From Streptosporangiales bacterium (lineage in GTDB: Bacteria > Actinomycetota > Actinomycetes > Streptosporangiales > WHST01), in assembly GCA_009379955.1 (NCBI GenBank), contig WHST01000038.1, forward strand, positions 1-47,672: a stretch of 47,672 nt of DNA. The letters run 5' to 3'. Position numbers and translations under genes: made by a program. Positions 14,798 through 24,253 of the stretch are shown piece by piece (position 1 is the first letter of the stretch; every line of letters starts with the position of its first letter). The notes beneath the pieces are model-generated. The model searched no databases. It worked only from the letters and a program-made list of their open reading frames with translations, and was not told where the DNA came from.

Positions 14798-17438
14798 GGC
14801 GCTCCCCCTCCGGGTCGTAGAACACCGGCGACGTCACGATCACCGGCACCGCGTCGACGCCATCGACCGCGTACAGGCGTTCGCCGTGCCGCGACTCTCC
14901 GCGTTCGACGAGGGCGAGCGCGAACGGTCGGTCGAGCGGCACCGACCAGTAGCTCGACGTCACGTGCCCGGCCATCGGCACGGGCATCGGAGCCGACGGG
15001 TCCGCGACCACCTGCGCGCCTTCGGCCACCACGCGGTCGCCGTCGGGCAGCAGGCCCACCAGCTGCCTGCGGTCGTCACGCAGGTTGTCGTCGCGGGCGT
15101 ACGACCGCCTGCCCACGAACGACTTCTTCTTCGAGACCGCCCACCCCATGCCGAGGTCCTGCGGCGTGACCGTGCCGTCGGTCTCCTGCCCGACGATCGG
15201 AAAGCCCTTCTCCGCGCGCAGTACGTGCATCGTCTCGGTGCCGTACGGCGTGATGCCGTACGGCTCGCCCGCGCGCAGCACTGCCTCCCACAGGCCGAGT
15301 CCGTGCCACGCGGGCACGTTCACCTCGTACGCCAGCTCGCCAGAGAAGCTGATCCGCATGACCCGCGCGGGCAGGTCGGCGACCTCCGCCTCGCGCACGC
15401 TCATGAACGGGAACGCCTCTGCGCTCACGTCGAGGGCGGGTGCAAGCGCGGCGAGCACGTCGCGCGACCGCGGGCCGGCCAGCGCGATCGTCGCCCAGTG
15501 GTCGGTCACCGACGTGCACCTCACGTCGAGCTCGGGCCACTCGGTGGACAGCCACTCCTCCAACCAGTCGAGCACCGCCGCGGCGTTGCCTGTCGTGGTC
15601 GACATCAGCCACCGGTCCTCGGTCAGCCGCGCGGTCGTTCCGTCGTCGAACACCATGCCGTCGGCGTGACACATGACGCCGTACCGGATCCGGCCGACCT
15701 TCAACGTCGAGAACATGTTGGTGTACATGCGATCCAGGAACACACCGACGTCTCGCCCCTGCAGCTCGATCTTGCCGAGGGTCGACGCGTCCATCATGCC
15801 GACCGACTCGCGCACCGCCCTGCACTCGCGGCGCACAGCGGTGTCGATGTCCTCGCCGTCGCGCGGCACGTACCACGGGCGCTTCCACTGCCCGACGTCC
15901 TCGAACGGCACCTCGTGCGTGACGTGCCACGGCTGCATCGGCGTGACGCGCTCCGGGTCGGCGAGCCCGCCGCGGTCGCGCCCGGCGAGCAGGGCGAACG
16001 ACACCGGGACGTATGGCGGCCGCCGCGTCGTCGGCGCGAGATCGGCGAGCGGCGTGCCCGTCAGCTCCGCCAGCACGCCGAGCGTGACCGTGCTCGACGT
16101 CCGGCCCTGGTCGGCGCCGGTGCCGATCGTCGTGTAGCGCTTGACGTGCTCGGGGCTGCGCATCCCGACGGCGACCGCGCGTTCGACATCGGCGAGCGTG
16201 GCGTCGCGCTGCAGGTCGAGGAACGTCCGCTCCGCGGCCGTCTCGTCGCCGGGCACCCGCACCGCGAACAACGCCACCGGCGCAGCCCCCACTCCGTTGG
16301 GGTCCCCGGTGGGTGTGCCGGCACCGGCTGGGGTCCCCGGTCGTGCCCCCCACCCCCGCTGGGGACCCCGGCTGGGGTCGGGGCCGCCGGAGACCGCGAC
16401 GAGATCGCACGCCACCGTCTCGCGGTCGCCCACCACCGTGCCCGACGCGTCGACCGGCGCGACGTGCGCCGCGGCGACTCCGCCGTCGGTGTCGGGGGCG
16501 GTGCCGCACACGGCGAAGCCGGTGCGCACCTCGATGCCGCGCTCGCGCAGCCGGTCGACCTCGTCGCCGCCGACGTCCGGTCGCGCATCGACCACCAGGG
16601 CGACCCGGACGCCGGCGTCGGCCAGGTCGAGCGCGGAACGCAGCGCACCGTCGTGCGCGCCCGCCACCAGAGCGGCGTCGCCCGCACGGACGCCGTAGCG
16701 TCGCGCGTACACCGCCGCCGCACCGGCCAGCATGACACCGGGACGGTCGTTGTCGGGGAAGGCGTACGGGCGTTCGTGCACGCCGGTCGCGTACACCACC
16801 TGCTTCGCACGGATGTGCCACAACCGTTGCCGTGCAACGGTTGTGGAGACCACGCCGAGGTGGTCCGTACGGCGTTCGACCGCGACGAAGTAGCCGTGGT
16901 CGTACGCACCGACGACCGTCGTGCGGGAGAGTGCACGCGCCTCGGGCAGCGCCGCGACCTCACGAGCGGTCGAGTCGTCGAGCGTCGGAGCGGCGTCGCA
17001 GAGCAGCACGCGCCCCCCGCCGTGCGCGACCGCAGTGGCCATGCCGCCGTCACCCGCGCCGACGACGAGCACGTCGCAGTGGGTGTGCACGTGGTCGTGA
17101 CGTGCCTCGTCCGGCCCGTCGAGCAGCCGCCCCCTGCCCGCGAGCCCGGACGCCCGCAGACCGTCGTACGCCTCGACCACCGTGGCGGCCACCATCGGTT
17201 CGCCCACGCCGGACTCGACCTGGACGTACGCGCTCGGCTCCTCGATGCCGATGCCGGCGACACCGCGCGGCCGGCCAGAGTAGATGCCGCGCGCGACCGT
17301 GCGCACGCCATTCGCCAGCAGCGCGGACGCAAGCGTGTCGCCGACGTACGCCGGGTACGTGACGCCGTCGAACGTCACGGTGATCGGCCGCGACCGGTCG
17401 ATCCGACCGCCGCCCGCCGCGAGTCTCGTGCCGCTCAT
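14787..17438 (-). CDS. soxA: Sarcosine oxidase, alpha subunit (short form)
   Basis: From the ATG at 17438, which overlaps the soxD stop, the protein has 883 residues. An N-terminal Fer2-like segment (PITVTFDGVTYPAYVGDTLASALLANGV) is followed by a dinucleotide-binding domain (CDVLVVGAGDGGMATA). FVDLQ-like and VKRYTTIGTGADQG motifs then lead into a C-terminal GcvT/THF domain. Together with SoxB, SoxD and SoxG it oxidises sarcosine to glycine, H2O2 and 5,10-methylene-THF. The protein is about 80 residues shorter than usual. After DLVAVSGG a Gly/Pro-rich stretch replaces the segment that normally closes the NAD domain (see 16307-16390). Confidence 0.93.
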   Translation of the reverse strand: MSGTRLAAGGGRIDRSRPITVTFDGVTYPAYVGDTLASALLANGVRTVARGIYSGRPRGVAGIGIEEPSAYVQVESGVGEPMVAATVVEAYDGLRASGLAGRGRLLDGPDEARHDHVHTHCDVLVVGAGDGGMATAVAHGGGRVLLCDAAPTLDDSTAREVAALPEARALSRTTVVGAYDHGYFVAVERRTDHLGVVSTTVARQRLWHIRAKQVVYATGVHERPYAFPDNDRPGVMLAGAAAVYARRYGVRAGDAALVAGAHDGALRSALDLADAGVRVALVVDARPDVGGDEVDRLRERGIEVRTGFAVCGTAPDTDGGVAAAHVAPVDASGTVVGDRETVACDLVAVSGGPDPSRGPQRGWGARPGTPAGAGTPTGDPNGVGAAPVALFAVRVPGDETAAERTFLDLQRDATLADVERAVAVGMRSPEHVKRYTTIGTGADQGRTSSTVTLGVLAELTGTPLADLAPTTRRPPYVPVSFALLAGRDRGGLADPERVTPMQPWHVTHEVPFEDVGQWKRPWYVPRDGEDIDTAVRRECRAVRESVGMMDASTLGKIELQGRDVGVFLDRMYTNMFSTLKVGRIRYGVMCHADGMVFDDGTTARLTEDRWLMSTTTGNAAAVLDWLEEWLSTEWPELDVRCTSVTDHWATIALAGPRSRDVLAALAPALDVSAEAFPFMSVREAEVADLPARVMRISFSGELAYEVNVPAWHGLGLWEAVLRAGEPYGITPYGTETMHVLRAEKGFPIVGQETDGTVTPQDLGMGWAVSKKKSFVGRRSYARDDNLRDDRRQLVGLLPDGDRVVAEGAQVVADPSAPMPVPMAGHVTSSYWSVPLDRPFALALVERGESRHGERLYAVDGVDAVPVIVTSPVFYDPEGERRDG
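16307..16390. repeat. GC-rich tandem repeat inside soxA
   Basis: Four close copies of G(T/C)TGGGG(T/A)CCCCGG occur within about 80 bp of soxA. They encode a low-complexity segment rich in Gly, Pro and Thr between DLVAVSGG and VALFAVRVPG. They look like an in-frame invasion or slippage product that replaced conserved sequence. Confidence 0.7.
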
Positions 17439-17701
17439 GCCGGATCCCCGATCGGCCGCGGGTCGCGTATCTCGTTCGTCACCGTGTGCCGCTCGACGCT
17501 GAACCACTGTCGGCAGCCGGCGGTGTGCACCCAGCGCTCGTGGAACCAGCCCTCGGGGTTGGCGCGGACGAAGAGGAACTCGGCCCAGGCGGCGTCGTCG
17601 AGTGCGTCCGGGTCGGTCGGGTACGCGACACCGGCCTCGCCTCCGTTGCGGAACTCGGTCTCGTCGCGTGGCCCGCACCACGGGCACGGCAGGAAGAGCA
17701 C
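17435..17701 (-). CDS. soxD: Sarcosine oxidase, delta subunit
   Basis: From the GTG at 17701, with GGAGG 7-8 nt upstream, the 88-residue protein begins with VLFLPCPWCGPRDETEF and ends with HTAGCRQWFSVERHTVTNEI. The CPWCG pair and the later GC supply the zinc ligands of SoxD. It lies between soxB and soxA with a 4-bp overlap to soxA, the standard soxBDA order. A long 410-codon reading through this region is a shadow of soxB. Confidence 0.94.
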   Translation of the reverse strand: MLFLPCPWCGPRDETEFRNGGEAGVAYPTDPDALDDAAWAEFLFVRANPEGWFHERWVHTAGCRQWFSVERHTVTNEIRDPRPIGDPA

Positions 17702-17712
17702 TGACGGGCCTC

Positions 17713-18963
17713 CTAGTGCGCCACGGCCGCGGCGCCGTGCTCGTCGATGAGCGCGCCCGTACGGAACCTGTCGAGCGCGTACGGCTCGGCCAGCGGATGG
17801 GGCCGGCCGTGCGCGATCGTGTCGGCGTAGACCCAGCCCGCGGCTGGCGTCGCCTTGAAGCCGCCGGTGCCCCAGCCGCCGTTGACGTAGAGCCCTTCGA
17901 TCGGGGTGAGCCCGAGGATCGGCGACGCGTCGGGGCACACGTCGACGATGCCCGCCCAGGTGCGCAGGACGTGTGCGCGCGCGAAGATCGGGAACAGCTC
18001 GAGCGCGGCGGAGAGCTGGCGCTCGACGACGTGGAACGAGCCGCGCTGCCCGTAGCCGTTGTACCCGTCGACGCCGGCGCCGAGGACGAGCTCGCCCTTG
18101 TGCGCCTGGCTGACGTACACGTGCACGGCGTTGGACATGACGACGGTGTCGAGCACCTGTTCCAGGATCTCGGACACCAGTGCCTGCAACGGATGGCTCT
18201 GGATCGGCAGCCGCAGCCCGACCATGTCGCCAAGCACCGTGGTGTGCCCCGCGGCGCACAGGGCGACCCGTCCCGCGGCGATGGGCCCACGGGTCGTCTC
18301 GACCCCGGTGACGCGGTCGCCGTCGACGGAGATGCCCGTCACCTCGCAGTCCTGGACCAGCTGCACGCCGCGCTCGTACGCGGCGCGCGCGAAGCCCCAG
18401 GCGACGTAGTCGTGCTTGGCGATGCCCGCGCGCGGCTGGTACGTCGCACCGTGCACGGGGTAGCGGACGTCGCGCGAGGCGTCGATGATCGGGACGAGCT
18501 TCTTCACCTCGTCGGGCTCGAGCCATTCGGCGTCGACGCCGTTGAGCCTGTTGGCATTGACGCGTCGCTTCGCCTCGCGGACGTCGCCGAGGCTGTGCGC
18601 GAGGTTGAGCACGCCCCGCTGGCTGAACGCGAGGTCGTAGCCGAGGTCGTCCTCCAGGCCCTCCCACAGCGTCAGCGCGTGCTCGTAGATCGCCGCGCTC
18701 TCGTCCCAGAGGTAGTTGGACCTGATGATCGCGGTGTTCCTGGCCATGTTGCCGCCGGCGAGCCAGCCCTTGTCGAGCACGGCCACGTCGGTGATGCCGT
18801 GGTTCTTCGCGAGGTAGTACGCGGTCGCGAGGCCGTGCCCACCGGCGCCGACGATGACGACGTCGTACGTCCGCTTCGGCTCGGCGTCACGCCAATGCGC
18901 GACATCGTGGCGCGGCGGAACGTATGGCTCACTCCAAGCTGCGTTATCCCAAGAAATGATCAT
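17713..18963 (-). CDS. soxB: Sarcosine oxidase, beta subunit
   Basis: From the ATG at 18963 the protein has 416 residues. The FAD-binding motif [22 protein letters not shown] lies near the N terminus. [14 protein letters not shown] around residue 184 contains the His expected to bind FMN covalently in this family. [16 protein letters not shown] near the C terminus fits the second FAD-contact region. SoxB carries the sarcosine-oxidising site of the heterotetramer. Its start overlaps the 3' end of the CysK-like gene by 20 bp. Confidence 0.95.
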   Translation of the reverse strand: MIISWDNAAWSEPYVPPRHDVAHWRDAEPKRTYDVVIVGAGGHGLATAYYLAKNHGITDVAVLDKGWLAGGNMARNTAIIRSNYLWDESAAIYEHALTLWEGLEDDLGYDLAFSQRGVLNLAHSLGDVREAKRRVNANRLNGVDAEWLEPDEVKKLVPIIDASRDVRYPVHGATYQPRAGIAKHDYVAWGFARAAYERGVQLVQDCEVTGISVDGDRVTGVETTRGPIAAGRVALCAAGHTTVLGDMVGLRLPIQSHPLQALVSEILEQVLDTVVMSNAVHVYVSQAHKGELVLGAGVDGYNGYGQRGSFHVVERQLSAALELFPIFARAHVLRTWAGIVDVCPDASPILGLTPIEGLYVNGGWGTGGFKATPAAGWVYADTIAHGRPHPLAEPYALDRFRTGALIDEHGAAAVAH

Positions 18964-19870
18964 CGATGTACTTCTCGCCCTCATCGGAGAAGAAGGTGAC
19001 CACGTTGGCGCGGCCCTGCTCGCGCAGCCGCTTCGCCGCCACGAGGTGGGCACCGGAGCTGGGCCCGACGAACATGCCGTGCTCGCGGGCGATCCGGCGC
19101 ATCTCGGCGACGGCGGCGTCGCTGCTGACCGAGACGTACTCGTCGATCTCGTCGCGATGCCGCTCGACGATGCCGGGGACGAAGCCGTCGGCGATGCCCT
19201 CGATCAGGTGCTTGCACACCTCGCCGCAGAGGATGGTGCACGACTCGTCGGGCTCGAGCGCGACCACGCGGCAGTCCGGGTTGACCGCGCGGAGTCCCTG
19301 GCCGACGCCGATGACCGTGCCACCGGTGCCGATTCCGCACACGACGGCGTCGGGGATCACGCCCTGCGGCAGCTGTTGCAGGATCTCCCGCGCCAGCCAC
19401 TCGCGGTTCTCCTCGACGTTCCACTCGTTGTCGAACTGCTGCGGCGCGTAGTAGCCGGGCTGCTCGCCGAGCTCCCGCGCCAGCGCCAGCGCGTCGTTGA
19501 CGTGGAAGTCGCCGATCGATCGCACCTCCGCGCCGAACGCGCGCGAGATCGCCGTCCGTTCCGCGCTCATGCCGTTGGGCATCACGACGAGCATGCGGTA
19601 GCCCTTGACCGCCGCCACCATGCTCATCGCGTTGCCGGTGTTGCCGCTACTGGCCTCGACGATGGTGTCGCCGGGCCTCAGCAGGCCTTCCTGCTCGCCG
19701 CGCTCGATCAGGTACTTCGCCAGCCGCGCCTTGATGGAGCCGGAGGGGTTGAGGAACTCCAGCTTCACCCACACGCCCTCGATGTTCACCAGCGGCGTGT
19801 CGCCGATGGCGTCGAGAACGCTCGCCGACGTGGTCGCCCCTGCCGTCACCAGCCCTGTCATCGCCATCAC
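18944..19870 (-). CDS. CysK-like PLP-dependent beta-synthase
   Basis: The 308-residue protein is a fold-type II PLP enzyme. [11 protein letters not shown] contains the Schiff-base lysine, [16 protein letters not shown] binds the substrate carboxylate, and [15 protein letters not shown] holds the cofactor phosphate. It resembles cysteine synthase or cystathionine beta-synthase, but its place inside a dimethylglycine/sarcosine operon suggests a specialised role, for instance using serine made from glycine and methylene-THF. It starts 9 bp after the dehydrogenase and overlaps soxB. The substrate is not known. Confidence 0.88.
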   Translation of the reverse strand: MMAMTGLVTAGATTSASVLDAIGDTPLVNIEGVWVKLEFLNPSGSIKARLAKYLIERGEQEGLLRPGDTIVEASSGNTGNAMSMVAAVKGYRMLVVMPNGMSAERTAISRAFGAEVRSIGDFHVNDALALARELGEQPGYYAPQQFDNEWNVEENREWLAREILQQLPQGVIPDAVVCGIGTGGTVIGVGQGLRAVNPDCRVVALEPDESCTILCGEVCKHLIEGIADGFVPGIVERHRDEIDEYVSVSSDAAVAEMRRIAREHGMFVGPSSGAHLVAAKRLREQGRANVVTFFSDEGEKYIDDHFLG

Positions 19871-19879
19871 CCCAGCGTC

Positions 19880-22312
19880 CTAGCCACGTAGCCGGGACAT
19901 CTCGGCGTCGAAGAGCGGCTCGGCCGCGACGCGGGCGGACACCCGGCGATCGAAGTATCCGATCTCGACGGTACTGCCGATCGTCGTGTACGTCGCGGGC
20001 AGCCAGGCGTACGCGATGCCGTGACCGAGCGTGTAGCCCCAGCCCGCGCTCGTGACGTATCCGACGCGCTCGTCACCGGAGTACACCGGCTCCTTGCCCA
20101 TGACGACCTCGTCGCCCGTCACCAGGCAGGTGAGCCGACGCTCCACCGCCTCGGGGTCGCGGCCGGCGAGGGCCGCTCTGCCGACGAAGTCGGGCTTGTC
20201 CATCCGCACCGCGAAGCCGACGCCCGCCTCGTACGGGTCGTGCTCCCAGGTCATGTCGGTGCCGAACGACCGGTAGCCCTTCTCCAGCCGCAGCCCGTTG
20301 AACGCCGCACGTCCGCCCGCGATGACGCCGTGCTCCTGGCCGGCGTCCCACAGCGTGTCCCAGAGCCTCAGGCCCATGTCCGCGGTGGTGTAGAGCTCGT
20401 AGCCGAGCTCGCCGACGTACGACAGCCGCAGCGCGGTGACCGGCACCATGCCGAGGTAGGTGTGCCTGCCGCGGAAGTAGCGGAGCCCCTCGTTCGAGAA
20501 GTCGTCACGCGAGAGCGACTGGACGAGGTCGCGTGCGCGTGGTCCCCACACGCCGATGCAGCAGGTCTCGGCAGTAGTGTCGCGGACGACAACGGAACCG
20601 TCCGCGGATGCGAGCCGGCGCAGCCGGTCGAGGTCGAGGTTGCCGTTCGCACCGAGCTGGAACAGCCGCGGACCGAGGCGCGCGACCGTGACGTCGCTGC
20701 GGATGCCCCCGGTCTCGTCGAGCAACAGCGTGTACGTGACCGCGCCGACGGACTTGTCCATCTTCCCGGTGGTGACGTGGTCGAGGAACGCGAGTGCGCC
20801 GGGGCCGGACACCTCCAGGCGCTTGAGCGCGGTCATGTCGTACAGGGCGACGCGCTCGCGGGTGACCTGGGCCTCGGCGGCGGCGATCGGCGACCAGTAG
20901 CGCACGCCCCAGTCGTCGGGCACGGGCACGTCACGGCCGTCGACGAGTCCGGCGTTGGCCTCGTACCAGTGCGGACGCTCCCAGCCGTTCGCCTCGAGGA
21001 ACACCGCCCCGAGCTCCTGCTGGCGTGCGTGGAACGGGCTGGTGCGCAGCGGTCGCGGGTCCTCCATCGGCTGCAACGGGTGCAGGATGTCGTACACCTC
21101 GACGAAGTTCTGGCAGTCGCGGGCGAGCAGGTAGTCGGGCGCGAGCTGGTGCTTCTCGAACCTGTTGACGTCGCACTCGTGCAGGTCGATCGACGGCACG
21201 CCGTCGACGAGCCACTCGGCCATCGCCCTCGCGACGCCGGCCGAGTGCGTGACCCAGACGGCCTCGGCGACCCAGAAGCCGCGGACGTCAGGCGACTCGC
21301 CGAGCAGCGGCATGTTGTCCGGCGTGAACGAGAACACGCCGTTCATGCCGTCGTCGACCTTGGCGTCACCCAGCGCCGGCAGCAGGCGCATCGACTCCGC
21401 CCACGCGGGCTCGAAGTCCTCCGCGGTGAAGCGCAGCACGCTCGGCATGACCTCCGCGTCGTCGTACGCGACGAGGTCGTCGGCCGACAGCGGCATCGGG
21501 CGGTGCCCGTAGTAGCCGACGCCGACCTGGTCGCCGCGCTCGCGGTAGTAGAGATCGTGGTCCTGGTGCCGCACGATCGGCCGTACGCTCTCCGCGGTCT
21601 GCCCCGCGAGCGCCGGCACCGGCGACGTCCACGCGAACTGGTGACCGAGCGGCGTCAGCGGCAGGGTCATGCCGACCATCCGCGTGACCTTCGGGCCCCA
21701 GATGCCCGCGCAGCACACGACGATGTCCGCGCGGAGGTCGCCGTGGTTGGTCCGCACGCCGGTGACCCGTCCGCCCTCGGTGAGGACGTCGAGCACCTCG
21801 TGCCGTTCGAGGAACCGGGCGCCGCGCTCCCGCGCGCGCCCGGCCTGCGCCTCGACCGCGCGGACGGCCTTGAAGATCCCGTCGGTCGGCGTCAGCAGCC
21901 CGCCGAGCACGACGTCGCCGTCGAGCAGCGAATGCAGCCGCACGCACTCGTCGGTGTCGACGACGCTCGCCTCGACCCCCCACGACCGCAGCCAGCCGTA
22001 CCGCCGGTGCAGCTCGGCGAGCCGCTCCGGCGTGGTCGCCACCTCCAGCCCGCCCACCGGCAGGTAGCACGGCTCGCCGTCGAGGAAGAGCGACGACGCC
22101 TTCTCGACGGTGTACCTGGCGAGGTCGGTCATCGCCTTGGACCCGTTGCACTGGAACACCAGACCCGGCGCGTGCGAGCTCGACCCGCCGGTGGCGTACA
22201 GCGGTCCCTGGTCGACAACGGTGACGTCGGTGCATCCGCGCGCGGTGAGCTCGTCGGCGAGCGCGGCACCGACCACGCCGGCACCGATGACGACGATCGC
22301 GGGAGAGGTCAT
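19880..22312 (-). CDS. Dimethylglycine dehydrogenase-like FAD/THF enzyme
   Basis: From the ATG at 22312 (GGAG five nt upstream) the protein has 810 residues. A DAO-type FAD domain begins at AIVVIGAGVVGAALADEL, with SSSHAPGL holding the His that carries covalent FAD in DMGDH/sarcosine dehydrogenases. An FAO-M linker and a C-terminal GcvT/THF-binding domain (GELGYELYT, RLEKGYRSFGTDM) follow. It probably oxidises dimethylglycine to sarcosine and transfers the methyl group as methylene to THF. As the first gene of the soxBDAG operon it feeds the next enzyme. Sarcosine is an alternative substrate. Confidence 0.9.
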   Translation of the reverse strand: MTSPAIVVIGAGVVGAALADELTARGCTDVTVVDQGPLYATGGSSSHAPGLVFQCNGSKAMTDLARYTVEKASSLFLDGEPCYLPVGGLEVATTPERLAELHRRYGWLRSWGVEASVVDTDECVRLHSLLDGDVVLGGLLTPTDGIFKAVRAVEAQAGRARERGARFLERHEVLDVLTEGGRVTGVRTNHGDLRADIVVCCAGIWGPKVTRMVGMTLPLTPLGHQFAWTSPVPALAGQTAESVRPIVRHQDHDLYYRERGDQVGVGYYGHRPMPLSADDLVAYDDAEVMPSVLRFTAEDFEPAWAESMRLLPALGDAKVDDGMNGVFSFTPDNMPLLGESPDVRGFWVAEAVWVTHSAGVARAMAEWLVDGVPSIDLHECDVNRFEKHQLAPDYLLARDCQNFVEVYDILHPLQPMEDPRPLRTSPFHARQQELGAVFLEANGWERPHWYEANAGLVDGRDVPVPDDWGVRYWSPIAAAEAQVTRERVALYDMTALKRLEVSGPGALAFLDHVTTGKMDKSVGAVTYTLLLDETGGIRSDVTVARLGPRLFQLGANGNLDLDRLRRLASADGSVVVRDTTAETCCIGVWGPRARDLVQSLSRDDFSNEGLRYFRGRHTYLGMVPVTALRLSYVGELGYELYTTADMGLRLWDTLWDAGQEHGVIAGGRAAFNGLRLEKGYRSFGTDMTWEHDPYEAGVGFAVRMDKPDFVGRAALAGRDPEAVERRLTCLVTGDEVVMGKEPVYSGDERVGYVTSAGWGYTLGHGIAYAWLPATYTTIGSTVEIGYFDRRVSARVAAEPLFDAEMSRLRG

Positions 22313-22334
22313 GGCAGCTCCGCAGAGTTTCTTC

Positions 22335-22354
22335 ATACGCAACGAGCGGCGTAT
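22335..22354. promoter_or_regulatory. Operator-like palindrome ATACGC-N8-GCGTAT
   Basis: A perfect 6-bp inverted repeat with an 8-bp spacer lies 23 bp upstream of the start of the dimethylglycine/sarcosine operon. The half-site with flank, ATACGCAA, also occurs at 38194-38201, upstream of the MTHFR-like gene. It is a likely regulator site for one-carbon genes, possibly for an IclR protein. Confidence 0.55.
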
Positions 22355-22449
22355 ACCGCAACACGAGACAGCGTGACCCCGCACCCGTCACGTGTCAAGG
22401 GACGCTGCTCCTGGGCGCAACACACGCCGGTCCGACCATCGCGACCGCA

Positions 22450-22503
22450 CCCGTGAGGGGCACCCCGACCGGACCAGGGCACGGTGAGGGCGCCCTTCAC
22501 GGG
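22450..22503. repeat. Palindrome family A hairpin (imperfect)
   Basis: The arms CCCGTGAGGGGCACCCC and GGGCGCCCTTCACGGG pair with a few mismatches around a ~20-nt centre. It belongs to the same family as the hairpins at 100-147, 11129-11178 and 12950-12999. Unlike those, it lies between two divergent genes, just upstream of the ECF sigma gene, so it is probably not only a terminator. Confidence 0.6.
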
Positions 22504-22559
22504 TGCGGACGCACGCGGTCCCCCTCCGGGTCGGTGCTCGGTCTGGGAGGCTGGCGGGC

Positions 22560-23468
22560 GTGAACCTCCGTTCGGTCGACGAGTTCGAGGGGCAGCGGTC
22601 GCGGCTGTTCGGGATCGCGTACCGGATGCTCGGCTCCGCCGAGGAGGCGGAGGACGTCGTGCAGGACGCCTTCCTGCGGTGGGACGGCGCCGAGCGCGAC
22701 GCGATCGTCGCGCCGTCGTCCTGGCTCGCGAAGGTCGTCACCAACCTCAGCATCAACCGACTGACCTCGGCGCGGGCGCGCCGCGAGCAGTACATCGGGC
22801 CCTGGCTGCCGGAGCCGGTGCTCACCAGCGACGGCGCGCTCTGGCCGGACGACGAGGCCGAGCAGCGCGACTCCGTCTCTCTCGCGCTGCTCACGCTGCT
22901 CGAACGGCTCACACCGACGGAGCGCGCCGTGTTCGTCCTGCGTGAGGCGTTCGCGTACTCGCACCGGGAGCTCGCGGAGATCCTCGAGCTGTCCGAGGCC
23001 AACTGCCGGCAGCTGCACCACCGCGCGACGCGACGGCTCGGCGAGTCGCCACCGCGATTCCGTCCCGACACCGACCAGTGGCATCGCCTCGTCGAACGGT
23101 TCCTGACGGCCGCGCGCGACGGTGACATGAGCGCGCTCGAGGACGTCCTCACCGCCGATGCCGTGGCGGTGGGGGACGGCGGCGGCAAGGCGACGGCGGG
23201 CACGCGGCCGGTCCTCGGTCGCACGCGCGTCGCACGCCTGCTCGTCGGGCTGCTCAGGAAGTACGCCACCACCCAGATGGAGCTCACGTTCGCCGAGGTC
23301 AACGGCCAGGCCGCGATCCTCGCCTGGCACCGCGCGACGCTGGCGGGCGTCATGGTGCTCGAGATCGCCGACGGCGCGGTCAGGGCGACCCGCACGGTCA
23401 CCAATCCCGAGAAGCTCGGCTACCTCGCCATGCAGCTGTCACATTCCGAGGTGCCGTCCGGTTCATAA
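22560..23468 (+). CDS. ECF41-group RNA polymerase sigma factor (SigJ-like)
   Basis: From the GTG at 22560 (GGGAGG 9 nt upstream) the protein has 302 residues. Sigma-70 region 2 (FGIAYRMLGSAEEAEDVVQDAFLRW) and region 4 (LLERLTPTERAVFVLREAFAYSHRELAEIL) precede a C-terminal SnoaL-like domain. The linker motif WLPEPV and the C-terminal NPEKL are hallmarks of ECF41, whose activity is set by the C-terminal domain and not by an anti-sigma factor. ECF41 factors typically control the neighbouring oxidoreductase, here the NAD-binding gene immediately downstream. Confidence 0.93.
   Translation: MNLRSVDEFEGQRSRLFGIAYRMLGSAEEAEDVVQDAFLRWDGAERDAIVAPSSWLAKVVTNLSINRLTSARARREQYIGPWLPEPVLTSDGALWPDDEAEQRDSVSLALLTLLERLTPTERAVFVLREAFAYSHRELAEILELSEANCRQLHHRATRRLGESPPRFRPDTDQWHRLVERFLTAARDGDMSALEDVLTADAVAVGDGGGKATAGTRPVLGRTRVARLLVGLLRKYATTQMELTFAEVNGQAAILAWHRATLAGVMVLEIADGAVRATRTVTNPEKLGYLAMQLSHSEVPSGS
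23437..23458 (+). promoter_or_regulatory. Candidate ECF41 promoter elements
   Basis: TGTCACA (23437-23443) and CGTC (23455-23458), at the 3' end of the sigma gene and just before the reductase gene, match the -35 and -10 words known for ECF41 promoters. The 11-bp spacing looks short, so this is tentative. Confidence 0.35.
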
Positions 23469-23500
23469 CGGGTGAGAGCGGCAATCCCGGAGGACGAACC

Positions 23501-24253
23501 GTGCGCAAGACGATCCTGGTCACCGGCGGCACCGGCGTGCTCGGCCGTGTCGTCGTGGAGCGGCTGCTCGACGCCGGCCACACGGTACGGCTCGCCAGCA
23601 GGCGGGAACGGCCGCCGGGCACCTCGTCACGGGCCGAGTGGTGCACCGTCGACTACCGCAGTGGCACGAGTCTGGCCGCCGCCGTCGATGGCGCGGACAC
23701 CGTCGTCCTCTGCACGTCGAGCTTCGGCGCCGACGTGGACCGCACGGTGGTCGAGGCGGCAGCCGCGAACGGCAGTTCGCACGTCGTCTACGTCTCGATC
23801 GTCGGTGTCGACCGGGTCCCGTTCGCCTACTACCGCCGCAAGCTCGCCAGCGAGCGGATGATCGAGCGCTCGGAACTGCCCTGGACCGTGCTCCGTGCCA
23901 CGCAGTTCCACGATCTCGTCAGGGGACTGTTCATCGCCGGCGCTCGGGCTCCCGTCATGCCGGTGCCGGCCTTCCACGTCCAGCCGATCGACGTCTCCGA
24001 GGTCGGTGCCCGGCTCGCCGAGCTCGCCGTCGCGCCACCCGCCGGCCGGGTACCGGACATGGGCGGGCCGACGATCCACCACTTCCGCGACCTCGCCCAC
24101 CGGTACCTCGAGGCGACCGGACGGCGCAGGCGCGTCGCGGCGTTGCGCCTGCCCGGCAAGACGTTCCGCCGCTTCGCCGCCGGAGAACACCTCGCACCCG
24201 ACCACGCCGTCGGCACGATCACGTTCGAGCAGTACCTAAGGAGCGCACGATGA
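23501..24253 (+). CDS. NAD(P)-binding NmrA/atypical SDR-family protein
   Basis: The 250-residue protein starts with the Rossmann motif ILVTGGTGVLGRVVVERLLDAGHTVRLASRR (TGGTGxLG). VVYVSIVGVDRVPFAYYRRKLASERMIE contains a YxxxK-like region, and LPWTVLRATQFHD is typical of NmrA/NAD-dependent epimerase-like proteins. The start is a GTG at 23501 with GGAGG upstream. It overlaps the next gene by 4 bp. It is the likely target of the ECF41 sigma factor. The substrate is unknown. Confidence 0.88.
   Translation: MRKTILVTGGTGVLGRVVVERLLDAGHTVRLASRRERPPGTSSRAEWCTVDYRSGTSLAAAVDGADTVVLCTSSFGADVDRTVVEAAAANGSSHVVYVSIVGVDRVPFAYYRRKLASERMIERSELPWTVLRATQFHDLVRGLFIAGARAPVMPVPAFHVQPIDVSEVGARLAELAVAPPAGRVPDMGGPTIHHFRDLAHRYLEATGRRRRVAALRLPGKTFRRFAAGEHLAPDHAVGTITFEQYLRSAR

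Noticed and set aside
14316-17750. Very long plus-strand frame (1144 codons) opposite soxA/soxD
   Set aside because: It is antisense to clear sox genes, Arg/Pro-rich and without any family pattern; a shadow caused by high GC at third positions.
17435-18667. 410-codon frame ending as soxD
   Set aside because: Only the final 88 codons from the GTG at 17701 are soxD; the rest is a shadow of soxB.
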